This document shows, one piece after another, positions 8,212 through 17,246 of a stretch of DNA of 35,949 bases. How positions within the stretch are numbered: position 1 is the first letter of the stretch; the number at the start of each line of letters is the position of its first letter. The stretch lies in NCBI GenBank assembly GCA_937922735.1, contig CALAJL010000072.1, forward strand, positions 1-35,949, in the 5' to 3' direction. The notes beneath the pieces are model-generated. The model was not told where the DNA came from, did not search any database, and saw only the letters and a list, made by a program, of their open reading frames with translations. Origin of the DNA: an uncultured Gammaproteobacteria bacterium. Its GTDB lineage: Bacteria; Pseudomonadota; Gammaproteobacteria; UBA4575. A program made the translations under genes and the position numbers.

Positions 8212-9432
8212 TTATGATGCTAAATCGTTAATACTTACCATACCAAGTAATATCGAAACGATAATTCCACCGATCACTATACCCAATATAATTATAATTA
8301 TAGGTTCAAATAAATTTACAACTCTCTGCATTGCATTTGAAGTCTCTTTTTCATAAATTTCAGATACGCGTTTAAGCATATTATCTAACTCACCTGTTTC
8401 TTCGCCCACTTTTATCATCTGCAACGCCAGTGATGGAAATAACTTCGCCATACTTAATGTATGAAAAAGACTTTTACCTTCTTTAAACTGCTCCATGGCT
8501 CGGCTAATATTTTCAAGAAACAAGCTATTTGTTAAATTTGCCTTTGCAATAGGTAATGCAGATAAGACGGGTACACCATTAGACAACAAACTGCCCAAGC
8601 TACTAGTAAACTTTGCCGTTTCATGCTTTACCAACAAATCACCAAATACGGGAAGCTTTACAAATCTAGAATCCCAAAACTTTCGGTACTTCGGCGATGC
8701 AAATAAATAACGTATAAACAATACCATTAAAATTGAAATAATAAGCAACAGCCACCAGTAGTTACTAACAAAATTAGACACGCTAATTACCATCTTGGTT
8801 GCAACTGGCAATAACTCTTCACTACCTTCAAATAATTCTGTGATTTTTGGCACAACAAAAGTCATAATGACTAAAATAGAAGCTAGCGCCACTACCACCA
8901 GAATTAACGGATAAATTAATGACGAAATTAATTTATCCCGCATCAATTTAGCGCTTTCTAAATATTCGTGCATACGTGTTAGACCAATTTCTAAATTACC
9001 GCTAGCTTCTGATGCACGCACCATATTGATATAGTATGGACTAAAAACAGCTTTCTGCTTTTCTAGTGCACTAGATAAATCACTACCCGCTTCAACATCT
9101 TCTAATAGCGATGCAGACATTTCACGAACATTTTCATGCTCTGAAAGATCTCTAAAAATACGCAAAGCATGATCAACAGGCAGCTTAGCCTTAACTAATG
9201 TGGCTAACTGCTCTGTAAATGCCAATAATTGATTCGAATTAATTGATTTTTTTGATACTGCAAAAAACTTTTTAAAAGACCTAGCTGAAGAAGACTTAGA
9301 TTCTTTTGCATAGATAGGAATATAGCCAGATGACTGCAACCAATTAATCATTGCATTGTGATTTGCTTCTTCGCGCTGCCCTTCAAATATCTTACCTTCG
9401 GGCGTAGTCGCTTTATACTCATAGATTGGCAT
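8212..9432 (-). CDS. gspF: T2SS inner-membrane platform protein GspF
   Basis: A 406-aa polytopic inner-membrane protein, the core of the platform above the GspE ATPase. It opens with 'MPIYEYKATTPEGKIFEG', the usual GspF start, and contains two repeated T2SF cytoplasmic domains (about residues 70-195 and 270-395). Each is followed by membrane segments, for example 'LILVVVALASILVIMTFVV' and the C-terminal 'IIIIILGIVIGGIIVSILLG'. Length matches the family. It lies 19 nt after gspE. Confidence 0.96.
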   Translation of the reverse strand: MPIYEYKATTPEGKIFEGQREEANHNAMINWLQSSGYIPIYAKESKSSSARSFKKFFAVSKKSINSNQLLAFTEQLATLVKAKLPVDHALRIFRDLSEHENVREMSASLLEDVEAGSDLSSALEKQKAVFSPYYINMVRASEASGNLEIGLTRMHEYLESAKLMRDKLISSLIYPLILVVVALASILVIMTFVVPKITELFEGSEELLPVATKMVISVSNFVSNYWWLLLIISILMVLFIRYLFASPKYRKFWDSRFVKLPVFGDLLVKHETAKFTSSLGSLLSNGVPVLSALPIAKANLTNSLFLENISRAMEQFKEGKSLFHTLSMAKLFPSLALQMIKVGEETGELDNMLKRVSEIYEKETSNAMQRVVNLFEPIIIIILGIVIGGIIVSILLGMVSINDLAS

Positions 9433-9451
9433 AATTAATTCACCACCTCAG

Positions 9452-11146
9452 TTACGCATCCTGAGTTACTCGTAAGATTTCCTCTAACGAGGTGATTCCT
9501 TGAATAACTTTTTGCATACCATCTTGGTACATCGTCCTCATCCCTTGCTTCATTGCAGCAGCTGCCAAGGTAGAAGCATCTGCATGATCGAGTATTAATT
9601 TTCTAATATCATCATTGATAAGTAACATTTCAATTATTGATATTCTTCCGTTATAGCCAGTGTGATTACATTCATCACAACCTACCGGCACACACATTTG
9701 TTTACTTGAAGCATCAGCCGATATCTCTTTAGCAACTTTCTCAGGGATATCTGCCTTTGCTTTACAGGCATCACATAAGATACGTACTAATCTTTGTGCA
9801 ATTACCGCATTAAGCGTTGAAGTTAACAAATAATCTTCAACACCCATCTCCATTAAACGTGTAACGCTACTTACTGAATCATTTGTGTGTAAGGTAGACA
9901 ACACGAGGTGTCCGGTTAGTGCAGATTGCACGCAAATTTCAGCTGTTTCCAAATCGCGCATTTCACCGACCATGATTACATCAGGATCTTGTCGCACAAT
10001 AGATCTCAACGCATTTGCAAACGTTAAGCCTATACTCGCTTTTGCTTGAATTTGATTAATACCTTCGAGTTGATATTCAACGGGATCCTCAACTGTAATA
10101 ATTTTTCGATGCGGTTCATTTAACAAACTTAGCGCTGTATAAAGTGTAGTAGTTTTACCACTTCCGGTAGGACCTGTAAGAAGAATCATTCCATGAGGCT
10201 GACGTAATGCTTCAACAAATTTATCATGGTCCGCTTGCAAGAAACCAAGCGCTTTGAAATCCAACACGACTGACTCTTGATTTAACAATCTCATTACTAC
10301 GCTTTCACCATGCATAGTTGGCACAGTTGAAATACGCATATCATATTCACGACCTTGAATACGATTCCGGATCCTTCCATCTTGTGGCAAACGTCGCTCT
10401 GCAATATTTAGTTTTGCCATAATTTTAATTCTAGAAATTATGGCAGCAGCGAATTGACGTGGTGGGGATTCAACTTCTTGTAAAACACCATCGACTCGAT
10501 AACGAACTTTCAGGTTACCTTCAAATGGCTCTATGTGAATATCTGAAGCACCCTGTTCCGCAGCGCGCTGCATGATTAGATTTACCAAACGTATTACTGG
10601 CGCCTCACTAGCCAGATCTTTTAACTGATCAAGCTCATCATCTGAAATTTCATCGACATTTACTTCATCAACAATTTGATCCATCTTGCTTGAATCAAGA
10701 CCAGAAATTTGATTGATCGCTTCATCTATATCTGAAAGTGTGCCAATACGGATTTCAACGCTTTTGCCTGTTGCAATTCGCACCGCATCAATCACATGCT
10801 GATCAAGTGGATCAGCCATCGCTAGGATCACTGTACCTTCTTGTTGATCTAACGGAATAGAAGAGCTTTCCTTAAGAAAGCGAAACGAAATCGCACCATC
10901 CAATACGGCTTCCGTTGGATATTCTTCACGATCCACAAGAGGTAAAGCCAACAAACTACCAAGCGCTTCAGCAATATCCTTATCACTAACCGCTCCCAAT
11001 CTATTTAACATCGATACAAACGAGACATCAGGTGTCTCTTCTTGCATGCGCTTAATTTTCGACAAGTCTGATTCACGTAGTTTCTCACTACGTTGTAAAT
11101 AGTCAGCAATGTCCTCGCTGGATAAAGTTACGGCAGCATTCGTCAT
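9452..11146 (-). CDS. gspE: T2SS assembly ATPase GspE
   Basis: A 564-aa cytoplasmic secretion ATPase that powers pseudopilus assembly. An N-terminal MshEN/N1E-type domain (about residues 20-150) would contact GspL. The ATPase core has Walker A GPTGSGKTTT (about 325), an Asp box and His box region, and a Walker B-like 'VIMVGEMRDLETAE'. A zinc-binding four-cysteine domain (CDAC at about 453 and CDEC at about 490) marks it as GspE rather than PilT. The ribosome-binding site is weak. It follows gspB after 216 bp, so it may also have its own promoter. Confidence 0.97.
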   Translation of the reverse strand: MTNAAVTLSSEDIADYLQRSEKLRESDLSKIKRMQEETPDVSFVSMLNRLGAVSDKDIAEALGSLLALPLVDREEYPTEAVLDGAISFRFLKESSSIPLDQQEGTVILAMADPLDQHVIDAVRIATGKSVEIRIGTLSDIDEAINQISGLDSSKMDQIVDEVNVDEISDDELDQLKDLASEAPVIRLVNLIMQRAAEQGASDIHIEPFEGNLKVRYRVDGVLQEVESPPRQFAAAIISRIKIMAKLNIAERRLPQDGRIRNRIQGREYDMRISTVPTMHGESVVMRLLNQESVVLDFKALGFLQADHDKFVEALRQPHGMILLTGPTGSGKTTTLYTALSLLNEPHRKIITVEDPVEYQLEGINQIQAKASIGLTFANALRSIVRQDPDVIMVGEMRDLETAEICVQSALTGHLVLSTLHTNDSVSSVTRLMEMGVEDYLLTSTLNAVIAQRLVRILCDACKAKADIPEKVAKEISADASSKQMCVPVGCDECNHTGYNGRISIIEMLLINDDIRKLILDHADASTLAAAAMKQGMRTMYQDGMQKVIQGITSLEEILRVTQDA

Positions 11147-11280
11147 ACTTAATACAAATAATTGAGCTCTAATTAACCATATAGGGTTTATGAAGAAAAG
11201 ACGCTATTTACCTGATTATTCAGGATTATTATTATTCTCGACTATGGAATCATAGTACCGAAAGAGTGAAATTAAAAATA

Positions 11281-11309
11281 CTTATATAAAATACTGAAAT
11301 ACAATCTAA
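11281..11309 (-). promoter_or_regulatory. Tentative sigma-70 promoter upstream of gspE
   Basis: In the 216-bp gspB-gspE gap the minus strand reads TTAGAT, 17 nt, TATAAG. The -10 is reasonable and the -35 poor. Two small dyads lie between it and gspE (CCTGA/TCAGG with loop ATAA, and ACTATG/CATAGT with loop ATTC). Neither is followed by a T-run, so I do not call them terminators. Confidence 0.28.
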
Positions 11310-11362
11310 GACATTGAATTTAATGGTTAAAACAACCACACAAGAGATGATAAGTTGCTTAA

Positions 11363-12424
11363 CTAACGTACATTAAATCTAAATAAATTGCCTTGATAGT
11401 CAAAAACGGCCCCATAACGCGTTATTTCGACTAGAGCCAAATCTTGGTGGAGGCTTTTCCCTTCCGTATACATTTGCCCATTTATTCTGATTCGCCGTTG
11501 CAGAGGGTCTGCATGAAACATATGCACAGACACATTAAATTCAGGAATGCTTTCTTGAATATCATACGGCAGTTCTCCAAAACTAGGAACACCGCTATTC
11601 ACTGCTTGTTCGTGTTGCTTAGTGTAATTAACACTAGTCGACAACTTTGCGGCTTCACTTTTCTTATCTATAGAAACACTGGGCTCGGGTTGTACGTAGT
11701 TAGCAGTTTTTAACTGAACTTGCTGCTCTTCAACTTTTTTTTGTAGCTTTAGATTATCGATTATTACCTTATCGTTCCCTAAAGATGCTAATTCAGCGTA
11801 GATCTTTTCTAGTTTTTGCTTATTAGAAATATTTTCTGTTCTATCCACAAGCACTTGAGACTTTTTTGCTATCGGTAATGTTGCTTTAGGCTCTGAAAGA
11901 GACACTTTTCCAACTTTAGTGTCCGGATTAGAATTTTTTGAAACTACCTGTTTGACCGATTGCTTTTGTTGTCTTGGCTCACTTACAACATGAGGCTCAA
12001 ATACTTCTTCATTCTCGGTGATCAACTTTACAGATTTCAAATCTGATGTATGCAGCTTTTTAACTGCCACTGATGCAAATGAAGGGCTTTGTTCCGTTGT
12101 TTGAACTTCTGCTTTTGGAACAGTCAATAACCCAGATTGAGCCTGAAAATTTACATCTGTTTCAACATCCACAGCATCACTAATTTTATTTATAGGTAAT
12201 TGCTCTTCATATTGTCTGTCCTTACTCGTTAAATAATAAGCTGCACCCCAAATAAGAATTGCTGCAACCATTAAGCCAGCTAATAATAACAGCCAGCGTT
12301 TTTTATGGCCCTCAATATCATCAATATGTGCAGCTGAATACTCAATGGATATCTCGGGTGCAGTCTGCTGTCTAAGTTTACGATCTCTTTCAGCCTGCTT
12401 AATTGATTCAAGTATGAATGACAT
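11363..12424 (-). CDS. gspB: T2SS assembly factor GspB
   Basis: A 353-aa inner-membrane protein that works with GspA to place the secretin through the peptidoglycan. The cytoplasmic start MSFILESIKQAERDRKLR is typical of GspB. One membrane helix lies at about residues 43-66, followed by a long low-complexity periplasmic linker rich in K, Q, S and V. The C-terminal GspB domain (about 285-353) contains 'DIQESIPEFNVSVHMF', 'RRIRINGQMYTEG' and 'LVEITRYGAVFDYQG'. It follows gspA by 14 nt. Confidence 0.93.
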   Translation of the reverse strand: MSFILESIKQAERDRKLRQQTAPEISIEYSAAHIDDIEGHKKRWLLLLAGLMVAAILIWGAAYYLTSKDRQYEEQLPINKISDAVDVETDVNFQAQSGLLTVPKAEVQTTEQSPSFASVAVKKLHTSDLKSVKLITENEEVFEPHVVSEPRQQKQSVKQVVSKNSNPDTKVGKVSLSEPKATLPIAKKSQVLVDRTENISNKQKLEKIYAELASLGNDKVIIDNLKLQKKVEEQQVQLKTANYVQPEPSVSIDKKSEAAKLSTSVNYTKQHEQAVNSGVPSFGELPYDIQESIPEFNVSVHMFHADPLQRRIRINGQMYTEGKSLHQDLALVEITRYGAVFDYQGNLFRFNVR

Positions 12425-12438
12425 AATAATTATTTTTG

Positions 12439-14352
12439 CTATTTAACCAAGTAAGGAGTATTCGCATTCCCTTGATTGAAAAACATCTGAGTAACAGGAC
12501 CAACGACTCCATCTGAAGGCAAATTATTAGCAATTTGAAATGCTCGAACTTGATTCACCAAATCCTGAGAATAGACTAACGGATTTGGTTTCATTATATT
12601 ACGCCCTTGCAAATTCGCTAACTTCTTATCTAGTGATGTTATTGCAGCACCTTCTTGGCCAGGCTTGATATAAGAAATACCTGCATGCAATGGTCTCCAT
12701 AACATTTCAAATTCACCACTCCAATTTTCTACAATTTCAGACATTGGTATCAACTTGTAATCACCTTTCTCGATAACTACTGCATACTCGCCTTCTATTG
12801 AAACCATCACAAGATAACCTGGTTTGTAATGGTCAACTTTACTTTTTAAAAGTACAGGGCGATTTAAGTCAATCACTTTTTTTATTGAGCCTTTCCCATT
12901 AAAACAATGTAACTGATTTTTAAAAGCATGCTCACATGGGCTAACATTTGTTGAAGAATAATCAATTGCCCATAACCTGAATAATTGTTGGTACGCTTTA
13001 CCATATTCAGTAAAATGCAAACCATCTTTAATACTGCCAAGCTTTGACTTAGTCTCTATAAGAGATAACTCTATTGCATCTTCAACTACAGACGTAGGAG
13101 CAACATTAGCTATTACTTTAACTTGCTTCTTAGTCTTTTCTTCATGATTGTCTACATAGTTAACTTTATAGCTGGCTTTTTTTTCATTAATTTCTTTTTT
13201 ATTTCTTTCTGGCTTCTCTTTTTTACTTTTATTTTGTTGCACTACACTATCAACAGCAACCAAATTAACTTTTTTAGTTTGTGAGATTTCCAGATTGGGG
13301 GCCAGCTTCTCTGGTTTTATATTGACATCTACCTTTGTTTTTTGTTCATTTGGTGCTGACAAATCTACTTCATTATCACGTGGTGTTAACTGAATATTTT
13401 TTTCAGACAACACATTTAATGAACTCATCAATACTGGTTTATCAAATATATAGTTTTGGTAGGCAAATATTGCTAACCCAGATATTAGTAATATAGAGAC
13501 ACTTGCAGCCAATGCTTTTGGCAGCATACTAGAGTAAGCAGGTGCCTCACCAAAAACTTCTTGTGCAGACTGGTTAATAATATCTGATGAAATTTTACTT
13601 TTACGTATTGTATAAGCACCTAACAAAACACGATCACACAAAATATTGATCCTGCGTGGCACACCATTTGATAACCTAAATATTTGCTTTATATTCGCCA
13701 CACTAAATATCTTTTGTTTTGCACCCGCAACTGATAATCGATGATTAATGTAATGATTGGTTTCATTCAAACTCATTGGCCCGATATGAAATCGTGCAGT
13801 GATTCTTTGATTGACTTGCTCTAGTTCAGGTTTAGCTAGCAATACCCTTAATTCTGGCTGCCCAATTAAAATAATTTGCAGCAGCTTTTGATCGTTAGTC
13901 TCTAGATTAGTAAGCGCTCTAACATGCTCCAGCGCTTCAATACTTAAATTTTGAGCCTCATCGATAACTAAAACAGTACTACGCCCCTTGCTATGGGCAT
14001 CGATCAAATACTCATTAAGTCTTTTTACATACTCTTTAATACCTGGCTGAAACGATGAATACGAAATTTGCAACTCATCACATATAGAAGCCAACAATTC
14101 CTTAGGAGAAAAATTAGGATTAATAACAAAGGCAATATCGGTATTTTCTGGAAGCTGTTCAAACATACAACGACAGATTGTCGTTTTGCCTGTGCCAATA
14201 TCGCCCGTTAAGCATACAAACCCACCTTTGCGGGTTACGCCATAAATAAGATGAGCTAAAGCTTCTTCATGCTGCTTACTTAAATATAAGTATTTAGGAT
14301 TAGGCGCAATTGAAAAAGCCGACTCATCAATATTGAAATATTGTCCGAACAT
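12439..14352 (-). CDS. gspA: GspA/ExeA-type AAA+ ATPase with peptidoglycan-binding domain
   Basis: A 637-aa protein of the ExeA family. The cytoplasmic AAA+ domain (about residues 1-265) has Walker A GDIGTGKTT, Walker B VLVIDEAQ and a sensor region 'LLQIILIGQPEL'. A membrane helix lies at about 278-298, then a charged Lys-rich linker. Next is a degenerate papain/C39-like region (about 440-560) with no clear catalytic Cys-His pair, and finally a peptidoglycan-binding fold (about 565-637) with 'LVNQVRAFQIANNLPSDGVVG'. With GspB it would help insert the secretin, consistent with the operon. The start MFGQYF matches how ExeA proteins begin. GAGG is only 2 nt before the ATG, an unusually short spacing. 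Confidence 0.93.
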   Translation of the reverse strand: MFGQYFNIDESAFSIAPNPKYLYLSKQHEEALAHLIYGVTRKGGFVCLTGDIGTGKTTICRCMFEQLPENTDIAFVINPNFSPKELLASICDELQISYSSFQPGIKEYVKRLNEYLIDAHSKGRSTVLVIDEAQNLSIEALEHVRALTNLETNDQKLLQIILIGQPELRVLLAKPELEQVNQRITARFHIGPMSLNETNHYINHRLSVAGAKQKIFSVANIKQIFRLSNGVPRRINILCDRVLLGAYTIRKSKISSDIINQSAQEVFGEAPAYSSMLPKALAASVSILLISGLAIFAYQNYIFDKPVLMSSLNVLSEKNIQLTPRDNEVDLSAPNEQKTKVDVNIKPEKLAPNLEISQTKKVNLVAVDSVVQQNKSKKEKPERNKKEINEKKASYKVNYVDNHEEKTKKQVKVIANVAPTSVVEDAIELSLIETKSKLGSIKDGLHFTEYGKAYQQLFRLWAIDYSSTNVSPCEHAFKNQLHCFNGKGSIKKVIDLNRPVLLKSKVDHYKPGYLVMVSIEGEYAVVIEKGDYKLIPMSEIVENWSGEFEMLWRPLHAGISYIKPGQEGAAITSLDKKLANLQGRNIMKPNPLVYSQDLVNQVRAFQIANNLPSDGVVGPVTQMFFNQGNANTPYLVK

Positions 14353-14427
14353 TTCCTCAGTTAACTGTACTTTTAATTTTCTTAACTCACACCGATATTA
14401 GACTACTTAATAGCCTTGGAATACCTA

Positions 14428-14456
14428 AGCTTATTTTTTGAGCATACTCTTATCAA
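14428..14456 (-). promoter_or_regulatory. Tentative promoter of the T2SS operon (upstream of gspA)
   Basis: The minus strand shows TTGATA (5 of 6 consensus bases), a 17-nt spacer and a weak TAAGCT -10, about 76 nt before the gspA start. It is the best match I found in the gspA/tRNA-Arg gap. The poor -10 could mean the operon needs an activator. Confidence 0.3.
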
Positions 14457-14918
14457 TACCGTACATTCAACCAACTAGATGTAGGGTTGTTACAAGATAT
14501 GTATATGAAAGATATGAAATAATTGTGCAGGAAACATCATTGCACTAGCAAACTATATTCAAGATATTGGTAAATACTGAAAAGTGCAGTTAACGACTTA
14601 TTTTACATAAGAAGAAAAAACTAGAAGTTATCCTTAAGATCCATACCTTTATATGGATGCGAGATATGGTATTTCCCCATAGCAATTAGTGCGCGCTCTA
14701 TGCTTAACATAAACGATAAAGAAAACTTTGAAATGATCAAATCTATAGGCTAATCATCCAAAAAGTGGCAAATTATCGTGTATGACTAGTGAAACGAAAA
14801 TTTTGTGCGCTGAAAACAGCTTTGTTTCCGAGAAAACCAGTCAATTTAGGCTAGTTATGGAAATATCTAATCTGTATTTCCTAATATTTACCTGTCTCGA
14901 GGATATAGATTTTGTTAT
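14457..14918. other. Intergenic stretch between gspA and tRNA-Arg
   Basis: No gene is supported here. It holds a 7-bp dyad ATCCATA-CCTTTA-TATGGAT (14639-14658) with no T-run, and GGAAATA/TATTTCC (14859-14881), which lies just downstream of tRNA-Arg and could form a weak 3' hairpin for it. The ORF-track entry starting at 14782 is a spurious reading into the tRNA. Confidence 0.4.
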
Positions 14919-14995
14919 TGGCGCGCCCGGAGAGATTCGAACTCCCGACCGCTCGGTTCGTAGCCGAGTACTCTATCCAGCTGAGCTACGGGCGC
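14919..14995 (-). tRNA. tRNA-Arg(ACG)
   Basis: A 77-nt complete cloverleaf on the minus strand with the CCA encoded. The acceptor pairs GCGCCCG with CGGGCGC. The D arm starts GCTC, the anticodon stem is CTCGG/CCGAG around loop CTACGAA (anticodon ACG), and the T arm is GGGAG-TTCGAAT-CTCTC. ACG is the main arginine CGU/CGC-reading tRNA in bacteria. It is transcribed away from tRNA-Ser, towards gspA. Confidence 0.97.
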
Positions 14996-15012
14996 ACATA
15001 ACAAAGCGAGCG

Positions 15013-15018
15013 ATTATA
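15013..15018 (-). promoter_or_regulatory. -10 box of tRNA-Arg
   Basis: A perfect TATAAT on the minus strand, 17 nt upstream of the tRNA 5' end, followed by a GC-rich CGCTCGC that resembles a stringent-response discriminator. The -35 is weak (TGTAAT at 18 nt). Confidence 0.55.
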
Positions 15019-15037
15019 GCGAATATCCAGATTAGAA

Positions 15038-15067
15038 TTACATATATTATTAGGTATTCGTTATACT
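15038..15067 (+). promoter_or_regulatory. Sigma-70 promoter of tRNA-Ser
   Basis: TTACAT, 18-nt spacer, TATACT, ending 13 nt before the tRNA-Ser 5' end. The divergent tRNA-Arg promoter occupies the same 85-bp gap, so the two are back to back. Confidence 0.6.
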
Positions 15068-15080
15068 CTCGTTCAAATTC

Positions 15081-15171
<91 letters not shown>

Positions 15172-15456
15172 AAATGTGCCAGCAAAAAACTGATTTAGCC
15201 TTAAGCCTGTAGCAATCAATATCTCGCCCACTCAATCCCTATTGTCTTTACTAGCAATGGTTTAAATGAGTAATTTTTTTCAAAGAGAAATAAAAAATAG
15301 TAGTGAATGGTTTGCTCATCAGTGTCCATATGGCTGCATAAGAATGAATTCTTATTGCTTCAATATTTTGTTATTCAGGCAATTTACCGATAATTCTGGG
15401 CAACCATTACAAATCGATTCCAAAATTAATTCGAAATAACTAAATCATTAGTAATG

Positions 15457-15486
15457 AAGCTATCGGTGCAGTTACACCGATAGCTT
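15457..15486 (-). terminator. Strong hairpin downstream of csrA
   Basis: A perfect 12-bp stem AAGCTATCGGTG / CACCGATAGCTT with a 6-nt loop, 38 nt past the csrA stop. The T-tract on the minus strand is weak (TTCATTACT). Most likely it is the csrA terminator, or a bidirectional one also stopping tRNA-Ser transcripts. Nothing else was recognised between 15171 and 15456. Confidence 0.6.
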
Positions 15487-15524
15487 AAATTTGATAGTAA
15501 AATCTACTGCAGGTATTTCGCTAA

Positions 15525-15716
15525 TTAGCCGGCTGACTCATTAGCATTCGTTTTTTCACGCTTAATACGTTCATAAATTTCTTCACGATGTACTGCGACG
15601 TCACGAGGAGCGTTAACTCCAATACGTACTTGATTACCTTTAACTCCTAGCACTGTGACCGTGACATCATCACCAATCATCAATGTCTCACCAACTCTCC
15701 TGGTCAAAATCAGCAT
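15525..15716 (-). CDS. csrA: Carbon storage regulator CsrA/RsmA
   Basis: A 63-aa homodimeric RNA-binding regulator that binds GGA-containing hairpins in mRNA leaders and controls carbon flow, motility and biofilm. It begins [16 protein letters not shown] and keeps the RNA-binding residues Leu4 and Arg44 and the VAVHREEIY segment. Length is normal (61-65 aa). A clear AGGAGA ribosome-binding site precedes the ATG. It lies 149 bp after lysC and ends before a strong hairpin. Given the GGDEF/EAL gene at 32776, c-di-GMP genes are plausible Csr targets, but nothing in the sequence proves this. Confidence 0.98.
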   Translation of the reverse strand: MLILTRRVGETLMIGDDVTVTVLGVKGNQVRIGVNAPRDVAVHREEIYERIKREKTNANESAG

Positions 15717-15865
15717 TCCCGTATCTCCTAGATAGTCCGTTTTATACGTTTTTTATTATTATTTAGTTCACCAATGCAACTATTAACTTTACCAGTTTAT
15801 AGCGGCCATTTTGGTTTCTCTCCATACCAAAGCTGTTTTGTTATTTTTATCTACACTAACTTACT

Positions 15866-16360
15866 TTAATGATTTTCATCAGTTGCTTGGTCCAGACCAA
15901 ATGCTTCATGCAATGTCCTTACTCCAAGCTCAAGATATTTCTCCTCAATTACGACCGAAATCTTAATTTCCGAAGTCGATATCATAAGGATATTTATCTT
16001 CTCATCTGCTAGTGCTTTGAACATTCTACTCGCAATTCCTGCGTGTGACCTCATCCCTACACCAACTAATGATAATTTTACGATATTAGGATTACCACCT
16101 ACACGACCACCACCTAGAATATTTGTAGTATTTTCAAGAACTTTTAATGCTTTTTCATAGTCATTTCTATGTACTGTGAAGGTAAAATCGGCTGTATCTT
16201 TCCTGCCTACATTTTGAACAATCATGTCCACTTCAATGTTTTCTGCTGAAATTGGGCCCAGAATATGTGCTGCCACACCGGGCTGATCAGGCACGTCTTT
16301 GATGGTCAATTGCGCCTCATCTCGATTAAAAGCGATTCCTGATATTAGTGGATCTTCCAT
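15866..16360 (-). CDS. Possible internal in-frame start of lysC (aspartokinase beta-type subunit)
   Basis: Inside lysC, an ATG at 16360 (Met249, start of MEDPLISGIAF) is preceded by GAGGA with exactly 7 nt spacing. Translation from here would give a 164-aa protein carrying only the two ACT domains. Bacillus and Corynebacterium lysC make a beta subunit from an equivalent position. The GAGGA also encodes Glu-Asp in the full-length protein, so it may be coincidental. Confidence 0.35.
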   Translation of the reverse strand: MEDPLISGIAFNRDEAQLTIKDVPDQPGVAAHILGPISAENIEVDMIVQNVGRKDTADFTFTVHRNDYEKALKVLENTTNILGGGRVGGNPNIVKLSLVGVGMRSHAGIASRMFKALADEKINILMISTSEIKISVVIEEKYLELGVRTLHEAFGLDQATDENH

Positions 16361-17104
16361 GCTGTCGTCCTCATACGTTATCAATGTGCCTGGCCCCTCT
16401 TCAAACGATGAGAGCACTCTAAGAGGCACGTCATACTTACCTGCAAATTCTACTGCGCGGATCTGCAATACTTTTGATCCTAAGCTGGCCATCTCTAACA
16501 TTTCTTCAAAGGTGATGCGTGATAAACGCCGTGCGTTAGGTTCCACTCTTGGATCAGTAGTGTAAACACCGTCTACATCCGTATATATCTGACACTCATC
16601 TGCCTTTACAGAAGCAGCTAGCGCGACTGCAGTAGTATCTGAGCCACCACGTCCAAGCGTGGTTATATTGCCATCATTATCTATACCTTGAAAACCCGCT
16701 ACCACGACAACGTTGCCATCATTTAAAAGCTTCTTTAAACGCTCTCCATCAATATCCTGTATTCGGGCTTTGTTGAACTTATTATCAGTACGAATACTTA
16801 ACTGCCCACCTGTACAAGAAACTGCATCACAATCTCTTTTTTGCAATGCCATGGATAACAACGCAATGGTTACTTGCTCTCCTGTTGAAACTAATACATC
16901 CAGTTCACGACCACTTGGCTGCTTAGTACCCTGAACTTCTTCTGCTAATCCTATTAAGCGATTGGTTTCACCACTCATGGCAGATACCACTACCACTACC
17001 TGATTACCTTTGTTTTTAGTAGCGATAATTTTTTCAGCTACGTTTTCGATGCGCTCTACAGTTCCGACTGAAGTTCCGCCAAATTTTTGTACGATTAGCG
17101 CCAT
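15866..17104 (-). CDS. lysC: Aspartokinase (monofunctional, LysC type)
   Basis: A 412-aa enzyme that phosphorylates L-aspartate, the first step towards lysine, threonine, methionine and diaminopimelate. It opens with MALIVQKFGGTSVG, the amino-acid kinase signature, and the kinase domain runs to about residue 235, with 'TTLGRGGSDTTAVALAA'. Two ACT domains follow (about 260-405), which bind feedback inhibitors. Residue Met249 has a ribosome-binding site-like sequence before it (see the separate entry), recalling alpha2beta2 aspartokinases. The 142-bp alaS-lysC gap is too short and lacks the conserved bases for a lysine riboswitch. The alaS-lysC-csrA order resembles Pseudomonas. Confidence 0.96.
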   Translation of the reverse strand: MALIVQKFGGTSVGTVERIENVAEKIIATKNKGNQVVVVVSAMSGETNRLIGLAEEVQGTKQPSGRELDVLVSTGEQVTIALLSMALQKRDCDAVSCTGGQLSIRTDNKFNKARIQDIDGERLKKLLNDGNVVVVAGFQGIDNDGNITTLGRGGSDTTAVALAASVKADECQIYTDVDGVYTTDPRVEPNARRLSRITFEEMLEMASLGSKVLQIRAVEFAGKYDVPLRVLSSFEEGPGTLITYEDDSMEDPLISGIAFNRDEAQLTIKDVPDQPGVAAHILGPISAENIEVDMIVQNVGRKDTADFTFTVHRNDYEKALKVLENTTNILGGGRVGGNPNIVKLSLVGVGMRSHAGIASRMFKALADEKINILMISTSEIKISVVIEEKYLELGVRTLHEAFGLDQATDENH

Positions 17105-17246
17105 GCTAAAAAATTATCCTTTTTATTATGATATTAGGTTTTTTTAATGATTGAATCTAATGCATCAAAAACACAATCATCTGATTTTAATGATCAGGCT
17201 AATCATTTACTAGATATTTGCCGATTTAAGTCAATCAGCTATACGA

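Noticed and set aside
12439-14352. Active C39-like peptidase domain in GspA
   Set aside because: The region resembles a C39-like fold by position only; I could not identify a convincing Cys-His catalytic pair.
14639-14658. ATCCATA/TATGGAT dyad as a terminator
   Set aside because: There is no T-run on either strand and the stem is short and AT-rich; left only as a note.
17105-17246. Lysine riboswitch (L box) before lysC
   Set aside because: Only 142 bp are available, and the conserved L-box bases and a terminator hairpin with a T-run were not seen.
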